Shown here one piece after another: positions 36,072 to 46,760 of a stretch of 64,000 nt of DNA. The translations under genes were made by a program, and so were the position numbers. The notes below the pieces were generated by a model, which was not told the origin of the DNA, made no database searches, and saw only the letters and a program-made list of their open reading frames with translations. Origin of the DNA: an uncultured Pelagibacteraceae bacterium (GTDB taxonomy: Bacteria > Pseudomonadota > Alphaproteobacteria > Pelagibacterales > Pelagibacteraceae); assembly GCA_902595815.1 (NCBI GenBank), contig CACJRL010000002.1, positions 62,001-126,000 of the forward strand, in the 5' to 3' direction. The first letter of the stretch is position 1. Each line of letters starts with the position of its first letter.

Positions 36072-37573
36072 TAGAATATTCCTTTTTTATTATTTGATTT
36101 TAAATATTTTTTACTCACTTCAATATTTAATTTTGTTAGTTGATTATTTTTTAATTTTTTTAAATTTTGAACATCTTTTAAAAATCTATCACTTTCCTTT
36201 TTAGAAATAATATTTTCTGTTAAAATTTTAAATTTATTTATATAATCTATTCTTTCAAAAGGTCTTTTTCCGTAAGGATGAGCATCTGCTCTTTCTAATT
36301 CTTCGATTACTTTTTTCCCATTATTTAATGTTACAACTACCCTTGCACCAAAAGATTTCTTTTTTGGATCGGGATCATGATATTTCTTCGTCCATTTTTT
36401 GTCCTCATGTGTTTTAATAGATCTCCATATTTTAATTGTGCTTTTTTTGTTAGCTCTCTTTTTAGTATAAGACCTTACATGATGCCAATCTGCATCTTCT
36501 AAAGCTACAGCAAAAATATACATTATTGAGTGATCTAATGTTTCTCTACTAGCATTTGGATCCATTTTTTGTGGATCATTAGCTCCAGTTCCAATTACAT
36601 AATGTGTATGATGACTTGTATATATATCTATTTTTTTAATTGTATTTAAATTATCAATTTTTTTATTAAGTGACTTTGCAATATCAATTAATGCTTGAGC
36701 TTGATATTCAGCTGAATATTCTTTTGTGTATGTTTCAAGAATAGCTTTTTTTTCCTCATTCTTTTTTGGCAAAGGAACAAAATATTTAGCATTTTTTCCA
36801 TCTAATATTCTTGCTATTACACTATCTTCACCTTCGTAAATAGGACTTGGAGCTCCTTCACCTCGCATTGTTCTATCAACAGCTTCAATTGCTAATTTTC
36901 CTGCATGAGCTGGAGCATACGCTTTCCAACTTGAAATCTCACCTTTTCTTGATTGTCTTGTTGAAACACTCACATGTAATGCTTGTTGAACAGCTTGATA
37001 AATAGTTTCTGTATTTAATTTTAACATTGATCCAATGCCTGCGGCAACACTAGGTCCTAAGTGAGCGATATGATCAACTTTATGTTTATGAAGACAAATA
37101 GCTTTTACAAGATTAACTTGAACTTCATAAGCAGTTATAATTCCTCTTAATAAATCATTTCCATTTTTTTTTAATTGTTGTGCCACTGCTAAAAGAGCAG
37201 GAATATTATCACCAGGATGGCTGTAATCAGCCGCTAGAAATGTATCATGAAAATCTAATTCTCTAACAGCAGTTCCATTTGCCCACGCAGCCCATTCACA
37301 ATCAAATTTAAGTTTTGAATTTATGCCAAAAAGATTAGCTCCATTTTTTCTAACATGTTTTTTTGCCATTTCTCTTGCTGATATTACTGGTCTTCTATTT
37401 AACGAAGCTATAGCAACAGAAGCGTTATCAATAATCCTATTAATAACCATTTCTATTGAATTTTTATTTAATTTAGCATTATCACTAGCTATCTCTGCTA
37501 TTTTCCAAGCAAGCTGTTTCTTCTTTGGAAGATACATTTTTGATGGATATACTTTAATTGTATGTAATAACAA
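36071..37573 (-). CDS. prpD: 2-methylcitrate dehydratase (MmgE/PrpD family)
   Basis: 500 aa. [22 protein letters not shown] is the PrpD active-site region, and the N-terminal [22 protein letters not shown] matches the branch used in actinobacterial and alphaproteobacterial prp clusters. The apparent start is TTG at 37573; the next ATG (37537) would cut into that conserved block. It dehydrates 2-methylcitrate to 2-methylaconitate, so with PrpB and PrpC it makes the methylcitrate cycle. Propionyl-CoA synthetase and a PrpR-type regulator are not seen nearby. Confidence 0.9.
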   Translation of the reverse strand: MLLHTIKVYPSKMYLPKKKQLAWKIAEIASDNAKLNKNSIEMVINRIIDNASVAIASLNRRPVISAREMAKKHVRKNGANLFGINSKLKFDCEWAAWANGTAVRELDFHDTFLAADYSHPGDNIPALLAVAQQLKKNGNDLLRGIITAYEVQVNLVKAICLHKHKVDHIAHLGPSVAAGIGSMLKLNTETIYQAVQQALHVSVSTRQSRKGEISSWKAYAPAHAGKLAIEAVDRTMRGEGAPSPIYEGEDSVIARILDGKNAKYFVPLPKKNEEKKAILETYTKEYSAEYQAQALIDIAKSLNKKIDNLNTIKKIDIYTSHHTHYVIGTGANDPQKMDPNASRETLDHSIMYIFAVALEDADWHHVRSYTKKRANKKSTIKIWRSIKTHEDKKWTKKYHDPDPKKKSFGARVVVTLNNGKKVIEELERADAHPYGKRPFERIDYINKFKILTENIISKKESDRFLKDVQNLKKLKNNQLTKLNIEVSKKYLKSNNKKGIF

Positions 37574-37626
37574 AATAACTCCTAATTTGTGATTTTGTTT
37601 TAATAGTTAAAATAAATTAATCAATA

Positions 37627-38307
37627 TTAAAGATATTGGGATACAATTTTTTCAATACCTACAAAGTCTTTTATCAAGTGATTATGATAAATTTCATCAA
37701 TACTTTTTTCAGTATATCCATCCTCCAATAAAATCATTGGAATTTCTGCCGCTTTAGCGGCGTTTGCATCCGACTCACTATCACCAATCATAATTGATTT
37801 ATTTTTACTACCATTTAAAATTTCTATGATTGTTGTTATATGTCTCGGATCAGGTTTACAATAATCAAAAGTATTATAACCAGCAACATACTCGAAGTAA
37901 TCATATATCCCAATTTTTTTTAAAAGATCTACTGCAAGATGTTCTGTTTTATTCGTACATACAGCCATTGATATATTTTCTTTTTTACACCAATTTAAAA
38001 AACCTTTTACACCAGGCATCAGAGTACTTTCATTTAAAATATTATTTCCATAATAAGATATAAATTCATCTGTCATTTCATTTTTAATTTTCTCATTAAT
38101 CGAAGTTAATTCTTTTTTGGCCTGGCTCCATATAGATCTTCCAATCATTGCCCCAGCTCCTTGACCAACAGTATTTTTAAGTTCATCAAGAGACTTTGTA
38201 GGATATCCAAATTTCTTCATAACATGGTTATGAGCAAGCATTAGATCAGGTGCTGTGTCAACTAACGTACCATCTAAATCAAAAAGAACTGTGAATTTTT
38301 GTTTCAT
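37627..38307 (-). CDS. gph: HAD-family phosphatase (phosphoglycolate phosphatase-like)
   Basis: 226 aa. FDLDGTLVDTAPD carries the nucleophile Asp pair, AVCTNKTEHLA the second motif, and IMIGDSESDANAAKAAEIP the metal-binding fourth motif. These match the Gph branch, which dephosphorylates 2-phosphoglycolate, although HAD substrate assignment is loose. It lies upstream of prpD on the same strand with 53 bp between, so an independent or shared transcript is possible, and it is divergent from the glmU-like gene. Confidence 0.82.
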   Translation of the reverse strand: MKQKFTVLFDLDGTLVDTAPDLMLAHNHVMKKFGYPTKSLDELKNTVGQGAGAMIGRSIWSQAKKELTSINEKIKNEMTDEFISYYGNNILNESTLMPGVKGFLNWCKKENISMAVCTNKTEHLAVDLLKKIGIYDYFEYVAGYNTFDYCKPDPRHITTIIEILNGSKNKSIMIGDSESDANAAKAAEIPMILLEDGYTEKSIDEIYHNHLIKDFVGIEKIVSQYL

Positions 38308-38376
38308 TTAAAAAGTATTAATAAGAAATAAATTGTGAATTAATTAAACTAATACCCAGTTATATACAACTATCTA

Positions 38377-38985
38377 ATGAATAGTCAAAATTTGCAAAAT
38401 AAGCTTAGAAATAAATTTTTAAAAAAAGGTGTCAAAATGAAAGGGCCGGAGACAGTTTTTTTTTCTAAAGATACAAAAATTGGAAAGAATGTAGAGATAG
38501 AGCCTTACGTTGTCTTTGCTGATAAAGTTCAAATAGGAAATAATGTAAAAATCTTATCGTTCTCACATCTTGAGGGTGTTAAAATAGATAATAATGTCAG
38601 TGTAGGTCCATATGCCCGTTTAAGACCTGGAACAAAAATTAAATCTGGATCAAAGATAGGAAATTTTGTTGAAGTAAAAAAAAGTACAATAAATAAAAAT
38701 TCTAAAGTTAATCATTTATCATATATTGGAGATGCAGTATTGGGGAAGGACGTTAATATTGGAGCTGGAACAATAACTTGTAACTATGATGGAAGAAATA
38801 AAAGTAAAACAAACATCAAGGATAAAGTATTTGTAGGTTCAAATACATCTTTGGTAGCACCAGTTACTTTAAATGAAAAAAGTGTTATTGGTGCAGGATC
38901 AGTAATTACAAAAAACGTAACTAAAGGGTCACTAGCATTAACAAGACCAAAGCAACAAGAAAAAAAAAATTATAAAAGGAGATAA
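38377..38985 (+). CDS. GlmU-like acetyltransferase domain protein (no uridyltransferase domain)
   Basis: 202 aa of left-handed beta helix. [37 protein letters not shown] and [13 protein letters not shown] match the GlmU C-terminal domain closely, including the catalytic His, the substrate Lys and Tyr, and the Asn of CNYDG. The family is normally about 450 aa and begins with an N-terminal pyrophosphorylase domain that is absent here, and no such gene lies beside it. It would acetylate glucosamine-1-phosphate. It is followed by glmS after 6 bp, which fits the amino-sugar pathway. Confidence 0.85.
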   Translation: MNSQNLQNKLRNKFLKKGVKMKGPETVFFSKDTKIGKNVEIEPYVVFADKVQIGNNVKILSFSHLEGVKIDNNVSVGPYARLRPGTKIKSGSKIGNFVEVKKSTINKNSKVNHLSYIGDAVLGKDVNIGAGTITCNYDGRNKSKTNIKDKVFVGSNTSLVAPVTLNEKSVIGAGSVITKNVTKGSLALTRPKQQEKKNYKRR

Positions 38986-38991
38986 GAAGTA

Positions 38992-40812
38992 ATGTGTGGA
39001 ATAGTTGGAATCACAAGCTCTAAAGAAGTCACTCCCAGAATTATAAGTTCATTAAAAAAACTTGAGTATAGAGGCTACGACTCTGCAGGTTTAGCAACAC
39101 TTTCAAATGGAAACATAAATGAGGTCAAATGTGAGGGTAGAGTAGACGCTTTAGAGAAAAACATTATACAAACTAAAATATCTGGCTCTATTGGTATCGG
39201 ACACGTTAGATGGGCCACACATGGAAAACCTAGTTCAATTAATGCACATCCTCATTCATCAGAAGATGTATCTGTAGTTCACAATGGTATAATTGAGAAT
39301 TCAACTATTCTAAAAAAGGTATTAGAAAATAAAGGCTACAAGTTTAAATCTCAAACAGATACAGAAGTAATAGTTCATTTAGTAACTGATTATCTAAAAA
39401 AAAATAACCTTAAAAATACAATTATAAAAGTTTTAAAAAAATTACACGGTAGTTTTGCACTAGGAATAATATTTAAAGACCAACCAGACTTAATAGTTGG
39501 GGCAAGAAGAGGATCTCCTCTTGCAGTTGGTTATGGTCCTAACGAACATTATCTTGGTTCAGATTCTTACGCATTAAAGTCAATGACTAATAAAATTTCA
39601 TATTTAAATGATGGAGAATTTTGCATATTAAAAAAAGATCAAGTTGAATTTTTTGATGCTGATGGAACTAAAGTAAACAAAAAAATTTTAAATCTTTCTA
39701 AAGATGATCAAAATTATGAAAAAGGAGATTACAAATATTATATGGCCAAAGAAATAGACGAGCAGCCAATCACTTTAAAAAATTGTATTAATGAGTACAT
39801 CGACAAACATAATAAAGACATAAATATTTACAATTTTCCTTGGAAAATAAGTGAAATTTCATCGGTAGTTTTGATTGGATGCGGAACAGCATATCATTCA
39901 TGCCTTGTTGCTAAGTATTGGTTTGAACAAAATACAAGTTTAGATGTCAGTGTTGATATAGCATCTGAGTTTAGATATCGAAAAATAAAATTTAAAAAAG
40001 ATTGTCTTTATGTGTTTGTTTCACAATCAGGAGAAACTGCAGATACATTTGCAGCATTAGATTTGTGCAAAAAAAATAATGTTAAAACTTGTGCAGTAGT
40101 AAATGTTGTTGAAAGCTCAATTGCTAGAGATGCTGATTTAGTTTTGCCTATACATTGTGGTCCAGAAGTTGGTGTTGCATCAACAAAAGCTTTCTTAGGA
40201 CAAATGTTAGTACTTTATTTATTATGCACAAAGCTTTCTTATGAACATAAATCAATTGATAAAAAGGATTATCAAAAGAAGATAAAAGATTTGTTATCTT
40301 TATCTAAATCTGCAAAAAATACATTGAATATTGAAAATAAAATTCAAACACTTGGAAAAGATTTTGCTAATTCTAAAGGATCAATGTTTCTAGGTAGAGG
40401 CTATTCATATCCAATTGCACTTGAAGGCGCTTTAAAACTAAAAGAGCTTGCTTATGTTCATGCTGAAGGTTATCCAGCAGGTGAAATGAAACATGGACCT
40501 CTTGCGCTTATAGAAGAAGGTATGCCAGTAGTTGTAATTGCCCCAAGAGACGAGCATTACAAAAAAACTATTTCGAATATGCAAGAAGTTATATCTAGAG
40601 GCGCAAAAGTTTTACTTATAACAAATAAAAGTACTGATGAAATTTATTCAGAAAATATTTGGGAGCAAATAGAAGTTGATGCCATATCTGATGAACTCAT
40701 TCCTTTTTTGACCACTATACCTTTGCAAAAGTTAGCTTATTACTCTGCATTAGATAAAGGATACGATATAGATAAACCTAGAAACTTAGCTAAATCTGTC
40801 ACTGTTGAATAA
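38992..40812 (+). CDS. glmS: Glutamine--fructose-6-phosphate aminotransferase
   Basis: 606 aa, full length. It begins MCGIVGI with the Cys nucleophile of the glutaminase domain, has the RGYDSAGL loop, then two SIS domains (GCGTAYHS, SQSGETADT, LGRGYSYPIALEGALKLKE), and ends near PRNLAKSVTVE. It makes glucosamine-6-phosphate, the first step to UDP-GlcNAc. AGGAGA in the end of the preceding gene is its ribosome binding site. It forms an operon with the GlmU-like gene. Confidence 0.95.
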   Translation: MCGIVGITSSKEVTPRIISSLKKLEYRGYDSAGLATLSNGNINEVKCEGRVDALEKNIIQTKISGSIGIGHVRWATHGKPSSINAHPHSSEDVSVVHNGIIENSTILKKVLENKGYKFKSQTDTEVIVHLVTDYLKKNNLKNTIIKVLKKLHGSFALGIIFKDQPDLIVGARRGSPLAVGYGPNEHYLGSDSYALKSMTNKISYLNDGEFCILKKDQVEFFDADGTKVNKKILNLSKDDQNYEKGDYKYYMAKEIDEQPITLKNCINEYIDKHNKDINIYNFPWKISEISSVVLIGCGTAYHSCLVAKYWFEQNTSLDVSVDIASEFRYRKIKFKKDCLYVFVSQSGETADTFAALDLCKKNNVKTCAVVNVVESSIARDADLVLPIHCGPEVGVASTKAFLGQMLVLYLLCTKLSYEHKSIDKKDYQKKIKDLLSLSKSAKNTLNIENKIQTLGKDFANSKGSMFLGRGYSYPIALEGALKLKELAYVHAEGYPAGEMKHGPLALIEEGMPVVVIAPRDEHYKKTISNMQEVISRGAKVLLITNKSTDEIYSENIWEQIEVDAISDELIPFLTTIPLQKLAYYSALDKGYDIDKPRNLAKSVTVE

Positions 40813-40846
40813 ATAATAAAGTCTGTTAAAACAATTCTGAGTTGAA

Positions 40847-42226
40847 ATGAAAAATTGGAAAATAAATAGCTGGAGAAAATACCCCGTCAAACATATTCCT
40901 CAATATGAAGATGAAAAGGAATTAGAGATGGTTTTAAATAAATTGAAAACCTTTCCTCCATTAGTTTTTGCAGGTGAAACAAGACATTTGAAAGATCAGT
41001 TGGCAATGGTCAATGATGGAAAAGCATTTCTATTACAAGGCGGTGATTGTGCGGAAAGTTTTGCAGAATTTCACCCTGACAATATAAGAGATACTTTTAA
41101 GGTTATTCTTCAAATGGCATTGGTAATGACATACTCAGCATCTTTACCAATTGTAAAACTTGGAAGAATTGCTGGACAATTTTCAAAACCAAGAAGCGCA
41201 CCAACTGAAAAACAAGGTGATAAAGAATTACCAAGTTATTTGGGAGACAATATAAATGCAATAGATTTTAATGAAAAAGCTAGAAGACCTGATCCAAAAA
41301 GAATGTTTAAGGCTTATTCACAATCTGCTTCAACTTTAAACCTTTTAAGAGCATTTTCAAAAGGTGGTTTTGCTGATCTAAACAAGGTTCATTTATGGAA
41401 TTTAGACTATATTAAGAAAAGTCCGCAAGCTAAGAAATTTAAAGAATTAGAAGATAAAATAGCAGATGCATTAGCTTTTATGGATGCTTGTGGAATTACA
41501 TCAGATTTTAATAATAGATTGTATACTGTTAACTTTTGGACTTCTCATGAAGCTTTACACTTACCTTTCGAGGAAAGTATGACAAGAGTAGACTCAACTA
41601 CAGGAGAATATCACGATACTTCAGCTCACTTTGTTTGGATAGGGGATAGAACAAGACAATTAGATGGTGGACATGTAGAGTTTTGTAAAGGAATAGAAAA
41701 TCCAATTGGCATCAAGTGTGGTCCTACATCAAAACCTGATGAGATTGCAAAAATATGTGAGGTTATAAATCCTAAAAATGAAAAAGGAAAAATAACTTTA
41801 ATTTCAAGATTTGGTCATCAAAACGTTGAAAAATTTTTACCAAAATTAATTAGAGGAATTAAAAAGGAGGGTTTAAATGTTGTTTGGTCATGTGATCCAA
41901 TGCATGGTAATACAATTAAATCAACTACTGGTTTTAAAACGAGACCATTTAATGATGTTGTAAGCGAAGTTAAAAATGTATTTGCAGTTCATCAAGCAGA
42001 AGGTTCTTATGCAGGAGGTCTTCATGTTGAAATGACAGGACAAGATGTGACAGAGTGTACTGGTGGAGCAAAAAAAATATCAGATGCAGATTTATCAAGT
42101 AGATATCATACGCACTGCGATCCAAGATTGAACTCTGATCAAGCTATAGAATTAGCGTTTTTAATTTCAGATGAGATAAAAAAGAATAGTTTGTATTCTA
42201 AATCTGCAATTAAAGCGGCATCTTAA
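40847..42226 (+). CDS. 3-deoxy-7-phosphoheptulonate synthase, class II
   Basis: 459 aa, the plant/Pseudomonas-type class II DAHP synthase. LLQGGDCAESFAEF contains the metal-binding Cys, VKLGRIAGQFSKPRS and WSCDPMHGNT are further signatures. It condenses erythrose-4-phosphate and PEP to start the shikimate pathway. No neighbouring aro gene is present. A 34-bp gap separates it from glmS. Confidence 0.94.
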   Translation: MKNWKINSWRKYPVKHIPQYEDEKELEMVLNKLKTFPPLVFAGETRHLKDQLAMVNDGKAFLLQGGDCAESFAEFHPDNIRDTFKVILQMALVMTYSASLPIVKLGRIAGQFSKPRSAPTEKQGDKELPSYLGDNINAIDFNEKARRPDPKRMFKAYSQSASTLNLLRAFSKGGFADLNKVHLWNLDYIKKSPQAKKFKELEDKIADALAFMDACGITSDFNNRLYTVNFWTSHEALHLPFEESMTRVDSTTGEYHDTSAHFVWIGDRTRQLDGGHVEFCKGIENPIGIKCGPTSKPDEIAKICEVINPKNEKGKITLISRFGHQNVEKFLPKLIRGIKKEGLNVVWSCDPMHGNTIKSTTGFKTRPFNDVVSEVKNVFAVHQAEGSYAGGLHVEMTGQDVTECTGGAKKISDADLSSRYHTHCDPRLNSDQAIELAFLISDEIKKNSLYSKSAIKAAS

Positions 42227-42263
42227 CAGTTTAAAAATAAATTTTTTTTCTTATATTTAAATT

Positions 42264-43001
42264 ATGACACCCAAAGATAAAGTGAATCACATTAAAAATT
42301 GGATTGCGGATTATGTGAATTCTATGCCAAAAAAAGCTCAATCTTTAGTGATCGGTATTTCTGGTGGAATAGACTCTTCTGTCTCAAGTACATTAAGTGC
42401 AATGACAGGTTTAAAAACAATTGTTTTATCAATGCCTATTAAACAAAAATCGGCACAACATGATTTAAGTTTGGCACATCAAGAATGGTTAAAGAAGAAT
42501 TTTAACAATGTAGAGGGTCACACATTAGAGTTAGATAGTTTATTCAAAACATTTGAAGGAACACTAAACAATTTTGGTAGTGAACATGGAATGGCAAACT
42601 CTAGAGCAAGATTAAGAATGACAACGCTTTATCAAGTAGCTGCTGCAAACAATGGAATTGTTGTTGGAACAGGAAATAAAGTTGAAGATTTTGGAGTTGG
42701 TTTTTATACAAAATATGGTGATGGTGGAGTAGATATTTCTCCAATAGCAGATTGTAATAAAACTGAGGTATGGGAACTTGGTAAAGAACTTGGAATTTTA
42801 AAAGAGATTATTGATGCTCCTCCTACAGATGGTTTATGGGATGATGGTCGTACGGATGAGGGACAGCTTGGTTTGTCATATAAAGAATTAGAAGAAGCGA
42901 TGGATAATGAAAATTCGGTAAATAGAGATAAATATAATTCAATTCGAAGTGCAAATTTGCATAAAATGGAACCTATTCCTGTATGCAAAATTCCTAATTA
43001 A
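42264..43001 (+). CDS. nadE: NAD(+) synthetase, ammonia-dependent
   Basis: 245 aa. GISGGIDSSVSS is the PP-loop for ATP, and GTGNKVEDFGVGFYTKYGDGGVDISPIADC is typical of NadE. There is no N-terminal nitrilase (glutaminase) domain, so free ammonia is the expected nitrogen source. It amidates deamido-NAD in the last step of NAD synthesis; nadK in this same window then phosphorylates NAD. Confidence 0.93.
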   Translation: MTPKDKVNHIKNWIADYVNSMPKKAQSLVIGISGGIDSSVSSTLSAMTGLKTIVLSMPIKQKSAQHDLSLAHQEWLKKNFNNVEGHTLELDSLFKTFEGTLNNFGSEHGMANSRARLRMTTLYQVAAANNGIVVGTGNKVEDFGVGFYTKYGDGGVDISPIADCNKTEVWELGKELGILKEIIDAPPTDGLWDDGRTDEGQLGLSYKELEEAMDNENSVNRDKYNSIRSANLHKMEPIPVCKIPN

Positions 43002-43046
43002 TCAAATAGATTCACAAATCTATAATTTAAGTATATTCCTAGTTGT

Positions 43047-44408
43047 ATGGCTAAAGATATATTTTTAACTAATAGTCTAGGTGGTAAGAAAGAAAAATTT
43101 ACACCCAAAAATGAAAAATCTATAGGCATGTATGTTTGTGGTCCTACTGTTTATGATGATCCACATATTGGAAATGCTAGACCATTAGTTGTTTTTGATA
43201 TTCTTTATAAAATTTTAAAAAATAGATATGGATCAAAATCTGTAAAATATATTAGAAACATAACAGACATAGATGACAAAATAATCAAAGCATCTAATGA
43301 TCAAAATATTTCTATAAACGACTTAACTTCAAAAATTACTGATAATTTTCATAAGGATTGTAATTACTTAAAATGTGAAACACCAAATAGCGAACCAAAG
43401 GCAACAGAAAATATAAAACAAATGATTGAAATGATCACAGAACTAGAGAAAAAAGGGTTTGCATATTCAAAGGATAGGCATGTTTATTTTGAAGTTAAAA
43501 AATTTAGTGATTATGGAAAACTATCTAATAAAAAGTTAGATGAATTAATAGCTGGTTCACGAGTAGAGGTTTCAGAAATAAAAAAAAATCCTGAAGATTT
43601 TGTATTATGGAAACCATCAACAGATAAGGAGCCTTCATGGGAATCTCCTTGGGGCAAAGGTAGACCAGGTTGGCACTTAGAATGTTCGGTTATGTCTAAA
43701 AGATATTTGGGTGAAGAATTTGATATTCATGGGGGTGGTAGAGACTTGATTTTTCCTCATCATGAAAACGAGATTGCTCAATCAAGATGTGCAAATGAAA
43801 CAAATTCGTTTGCAAATTATTGGGTTCATAACGGATTTATAACCCTTTCTAATGAAAAAATGGCAAAATCTCAGGGAAACATATTAAAAATAAAAGATTT
43901 TAAAAAAAAATATAATGGCCAAGTTTTAAGATTAGCATTAATTAGCGCTCACTATAGACAAGGATTAGATTGGAATGAAAAACTAATATCAGAGTGTGAA
44001 AAGACTTTAAGCAAATGGTATTCAGCCTATTCTGATGTGCATAAAAATACAATATTACCAGATGAATTATTAGATCCTTTATATGACGATTTAAACACTC
44101 CAGGCTATATTGCTAATTTACATTCTTTATATAGTAAAGCTTCAAATGGAACGAACGAGGATAAAGCAACTTTTGTAAAAGCTTGTAATTTTATTGGTCT
44201 ATTAACTGATAATTTAGAAGAGTGGCTACAAACAAAAAAAAATACAATTTCTCTTTCAGAGGATGAAATTAATTCAAAAATAGTTGAGAGAAATAAAGCA
44301 AGAGATGAAAAAAATTATGAATTAGCTGACAAAATAAGGAAAGATCTTTTAGACAAGGGTATTTTAATTGAAGATAAAGATGGTACAACCACCTGGAAAT
44401 TAAAATGA
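43047..44408 (+). CDS. cysS: Cysteinyl-tRNA synthetase
   Basis: 453 aa. CGPTVYDDPHIGNARPL carries the HIGH-like motif, WHLECSVM and the zinc site GGGRDLIFPHHENEIAQS are conserved, and the KMSKS motif reads KMAKSQGN. The catalytic domain is complete, with an anticodon-binding DALR region in the C-terminal 130 or so residues. Stop and citramalate synthase start overlap by 4 nt. Confidence 0.95.
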   Translation: MAKDIFLTNSLGGKKEKFTPKNEKSIGMYVCGPTVYDDPHIGNARPLVVFDILYKILKNRYGSKSVKYIRNITDIDDKIIKASNDQNISINDLTSKITDNFHKDCNYLKCETPNSEPKATENIKQMIEMITELEKKGFAYSKDRHVYFEVKKFSDYGKLSNKKLDELIAGSRVEVSEIKKNPEDFVLWKPSTDKEPSWESPWGKGRPGWHLECSVMSKRYLGEEFDIHGGGRDLIFPHHENEIAQSRCANETNSFANYWVHNGFITLSNEKMAKSQGNILKIKDFKKKYNGQVLRLALISAHYRQGLDWNEKLISECEKTLSKWYSAYSDVHKNTILPDELLDPLYDDLNTPGYIANLHSLYSKASNGTNEDKATFVKACNFIGLLTDNLEEWLQTKKNTISLSEDEINSKIVERNKARDEKNYELADKIRKDLLDKGILIEDKDGTTTWKLK

Positions 44409-46006
44409 GTAGAGAAAAAATCTATATATTTGATACTACACTTAGGGATGGGGCACAAACTCAAGGAGTAGATTTTTCATTAAATGAAAAAGAAAAAATT
44501 GCTAAATCTTTGGATAATTTGGGAGTTGATTATATAGAAGGTGGTTGGCCAGGAGCAAATCCAACTGATACTGAATTTTTTAACAAAGATCAGAATTTTA
44601 AAAATGCAAACCTTACTGCTTTTGGTATGACTAAAAAATCAGAACATAGCGCAAAAAACGACCCTATGTTGTCATCTTTGATTAATTCAAAGAGTTCATC
44701 AGTTTGTTTATTTGGTAAAAGTTGGGATTTTCATGTTGATGTTGCCTTAGGTATTTCTAATGATCAAAATTTAGAAAATATAACTGAGAGTGCAAAGCAT
44801 ATAGTTAATTCAGGTAAAGAATTTATGTTTGATGCTGAACATTTTTTTGATGGTTATAAATCAAATCCTGAATATGCAATATCATGTTTAAAAGCTGCAT
44901 ATGATAACGGTGCAAGATGGATTGTTTTATGTGATACTAATGGAGGGACATTACCTCACGAAGTTTCTAAAATCGTTGAGGAAGTAACAAAACATATACC
45001 TGGAAAAAACCTTGGAATTCATGCCCATAACGATACAGAAAATGCAGTTGCTAATAGTCTAGTAGCTGTGCAAGCAGGAGTTAGACAGGTTCAGGGTACA
45101 ATAAATGGACTTGGAGAAAGATGTGGTAATGCAAATTTAATGTCTTTGATCCCAACTTTTTTTTTAAAAAAAGATTTTTCAGACAAATATGAAATTAATA
45201 TTAAACCTGAAAACATTAAAAACTTAACTCAATGTTCAAGATTATTAGATGAAATATTGAATAGAAAACCTAACAAACATTTACCTTATGTGGGCGCTTC
45301 TGCATTTTCACACAAAGGTGGAATGCATGTATCAGCTGTCCAAAAAGATCCAAAAACTTATGAACATATTAATCCTGATGAAGTAGGTAATGCAAGGAAT
45401 ATTGTTGTTTCTGATCAATCAGGTCAATCTAATATAATGTCTAGATTAAATGCAATTGGCATTAATATTAAAAAAGACGATCCAAAAATTAAAAAACTTC
45501 TTCATGAAGTAAAAGATAGAGAGTTCATAGGATATAGTTACGATGGTGCTGATGCATCTTTTGAGCTTTTAGCTAGAAGATTGATGGGTGAAATACCAAG
45601 ATATATTTCAATTAATGAATATGATGTTTCTGTTAAGAAAGATTCTACTGGTGAAGTAATATCATTTGCAAAAGCAAAACTTGAGGTGGATGGTCATGAA
45701 ATATTATGTGAAGGCGAGGGTAACGGACCTGTTAATGCTTTAGATAATGCAATTAGAAAAAATGTAAATAAACTTGAAAAGTATTCAGAATACTTAAAAG
45801 ATCTAAAATTAGTTGATTATAAAGTTAGAATTTTAAATACAGGAACTGGAGCTGTTACTAGAGTTTCAATAGAAAGTGCAGACTCAAAACATGGTAATTG
45901 GTTTACTATAGGAGTTTCTCCAAATATTATTGATGCATCTTTTAAAGCTCTAATTGATAGTTTAGACTACAAGCTATTTAAGGATAATGCTCCTGCAAGT
46001 ACTTGA
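44405..46006 (+). CDS. cimA: (R)-citramalate synthase
   Basis: 533 aa. The DTTLRDGAQTQGVDFSLNEK motif is the catalytic HMGL-like TIM barrel start, GIHAHNDTENAVANSL carries the metal-binding His pair, and the C-terminal 120 or so residues form the leucine/isoleucine regulatory domain. It condenses pyruvate and acetyl-CoA to citramalate for isoleucine synthesis, independent of threonine. The GGWPGANPTD loop distinguishes it from LeuA. It overlaps cysS upstream and trmJ downstream. Confidence 0.92.
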   Translation: MSREKIYIFDTTLRDGAQTQGVDFSLNEKEKIAKSLDNLGVDYIEGGWPGANPTDTEFFNKDQNFKNANLTAFGMTKKSEHSAKNDPMLSSLINSKSSSVCLFGKSWDFHVDVALGISNDQNLENITESAKHIVNSGKEFMFDAEHFFDGYKSNPEYAISCLKAAYDNGARWIVLCDTNGGTLPHEVSKIVEEVTKHIPGKNLGIHAHNDTENAVANSLVAVQAGVRQVQGTINGLGERCGNANLMSLIPTFFLKKDFSDKYEINIKPENIKNLTQCSRLLDEILNRKPNKHLPYVGASAFSHKGGMHVSAVQKDPKTYEHINPDEVGNARNIVVSDQSGQSNIMSRLNAIGINIKKDDPKIKKLLHEVKDREFIGYSYDGADASFELLARRLMGEIPRYISINEYDVSVKKDSTGEVISFAKAKLEVDGHEILCEGEGNGPVNALDNAIRKNVNKLEKYSEYLKDLKLVDYKVRILNTGTGAVTRVSIESADSKHGNWFTIGVSPNIIDASFKALIDSLDYKLFKDNAPAST

Positions 46007-46725
46007 TGTCATTTAAGAATATAACTTTCATTTTACACAAACCTCAATTGTCAGAAAATATAGGAGCCTGTGCTAGAGCTTTAAAAAACTTTAATTTTAA
46101 TAACCTATCAATTATTAATCCAAAACCCTCATTTCCAAATGATAAAATTATTGCAACATCTGTAGGGGCAAAGGATATTATTAATAAAGCAAAAGTATAT
46201 GAAAATTTAGAAACATCATTAAGTAATTTGGATATATTAGTTGCAACATCTGCAAGATTTAGAAATAAAAATATTAAACATATATCAATAACTGATCTAA
46301 ATAAGATTAATTACAAAAAAAAGGTTGGTTTTCTTTTTGGATCAGAAGCATCAGGGTTATCAAATAATGAAGTCAGTTACGCTGATTATACTTTACAAAT
46401 TCCAAGTAATAAGAATTTTAGATCTTTAAATTTGTCTCATAGTCTAATTATAGTAGCTCAAATAGTAAGTGGCCTAATTTCAAATAAAAAGTTTACTTTT
46501 GAAAAGTCAAAAAAAATTAAAAGTGCAAATAAGAATGACATTCAAAGAATGTTGAATTTATGCATTAATAATTTAGAAAATAAGAATTTTTTTCATCCAC
46601 CTGAAAAAAAACCGATCATGATGGAAAATTTAAGAAATATTTTCTATAAACTTAATCTTTCAGAAAAAGAAACTCGTATTTTATCGAGTGTATTTGCTGG
46701 TTTAAGTAAGGAAAAGGTTGATTGA
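46006..46725 (+). CDS. trmJ: tRNA/rRNA methyltransferase, SPOUT family (TrmJ-like)
   Basis: 239 aa from ATG 46006, which overlaps the citramalate synthase stop in TGATG; the track start at 46003 is a TTG. LHKPQLSENIGACARALKNF, FLFGSEASGLSNNE and RSLNLSHSLIIVA are the three SPOUT knot motifs of the group 1 TrmH-related family. TrmJ methylates the 2'-O of residue 32 in tRNAs. The -35 of the rpsD promoter overlaps its stop codon. Confidence 0.88.
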   Translation: MSFKNITFILHKPQLSENIGACARALKNFNFNNLSIINPKPSFPNDKIIATSVGAKDIINKAKVYENLETSLSNLDILVATSARFRNKNIKHISITDLNKINYKKKVGFLFGSEASGLSNNEVSYADYTLQIPSNKNFRSLNLSHSLIIVAQIVSGLISNKKFTFEKSKKIKSANKNDIQRMLNLCINNLENKNFFHPPEKKPIMMENLRNIFYKLNLSEKETRILSSVFAGLSKEKVD

Positions 46726-46749
46726 CAAAACATAACTTAGGCTTATAAG
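46722..46749 (+). promoter_or_regulatory. Promoter for rpsD, overlapping trmJ stop
   Basis: A perfect TTGACA at 46722-46727 and TATAAG at 46744-46749 are 16 bp apart. Transcription starting about 7 nt after the -10 would begin only about 5 nt before the rpsD ATG at 46761, and no Shine-Dalgarno sequence is present there. Confidence 0.65.
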
Positions 46750-46760
46750 ACCTCATACTA

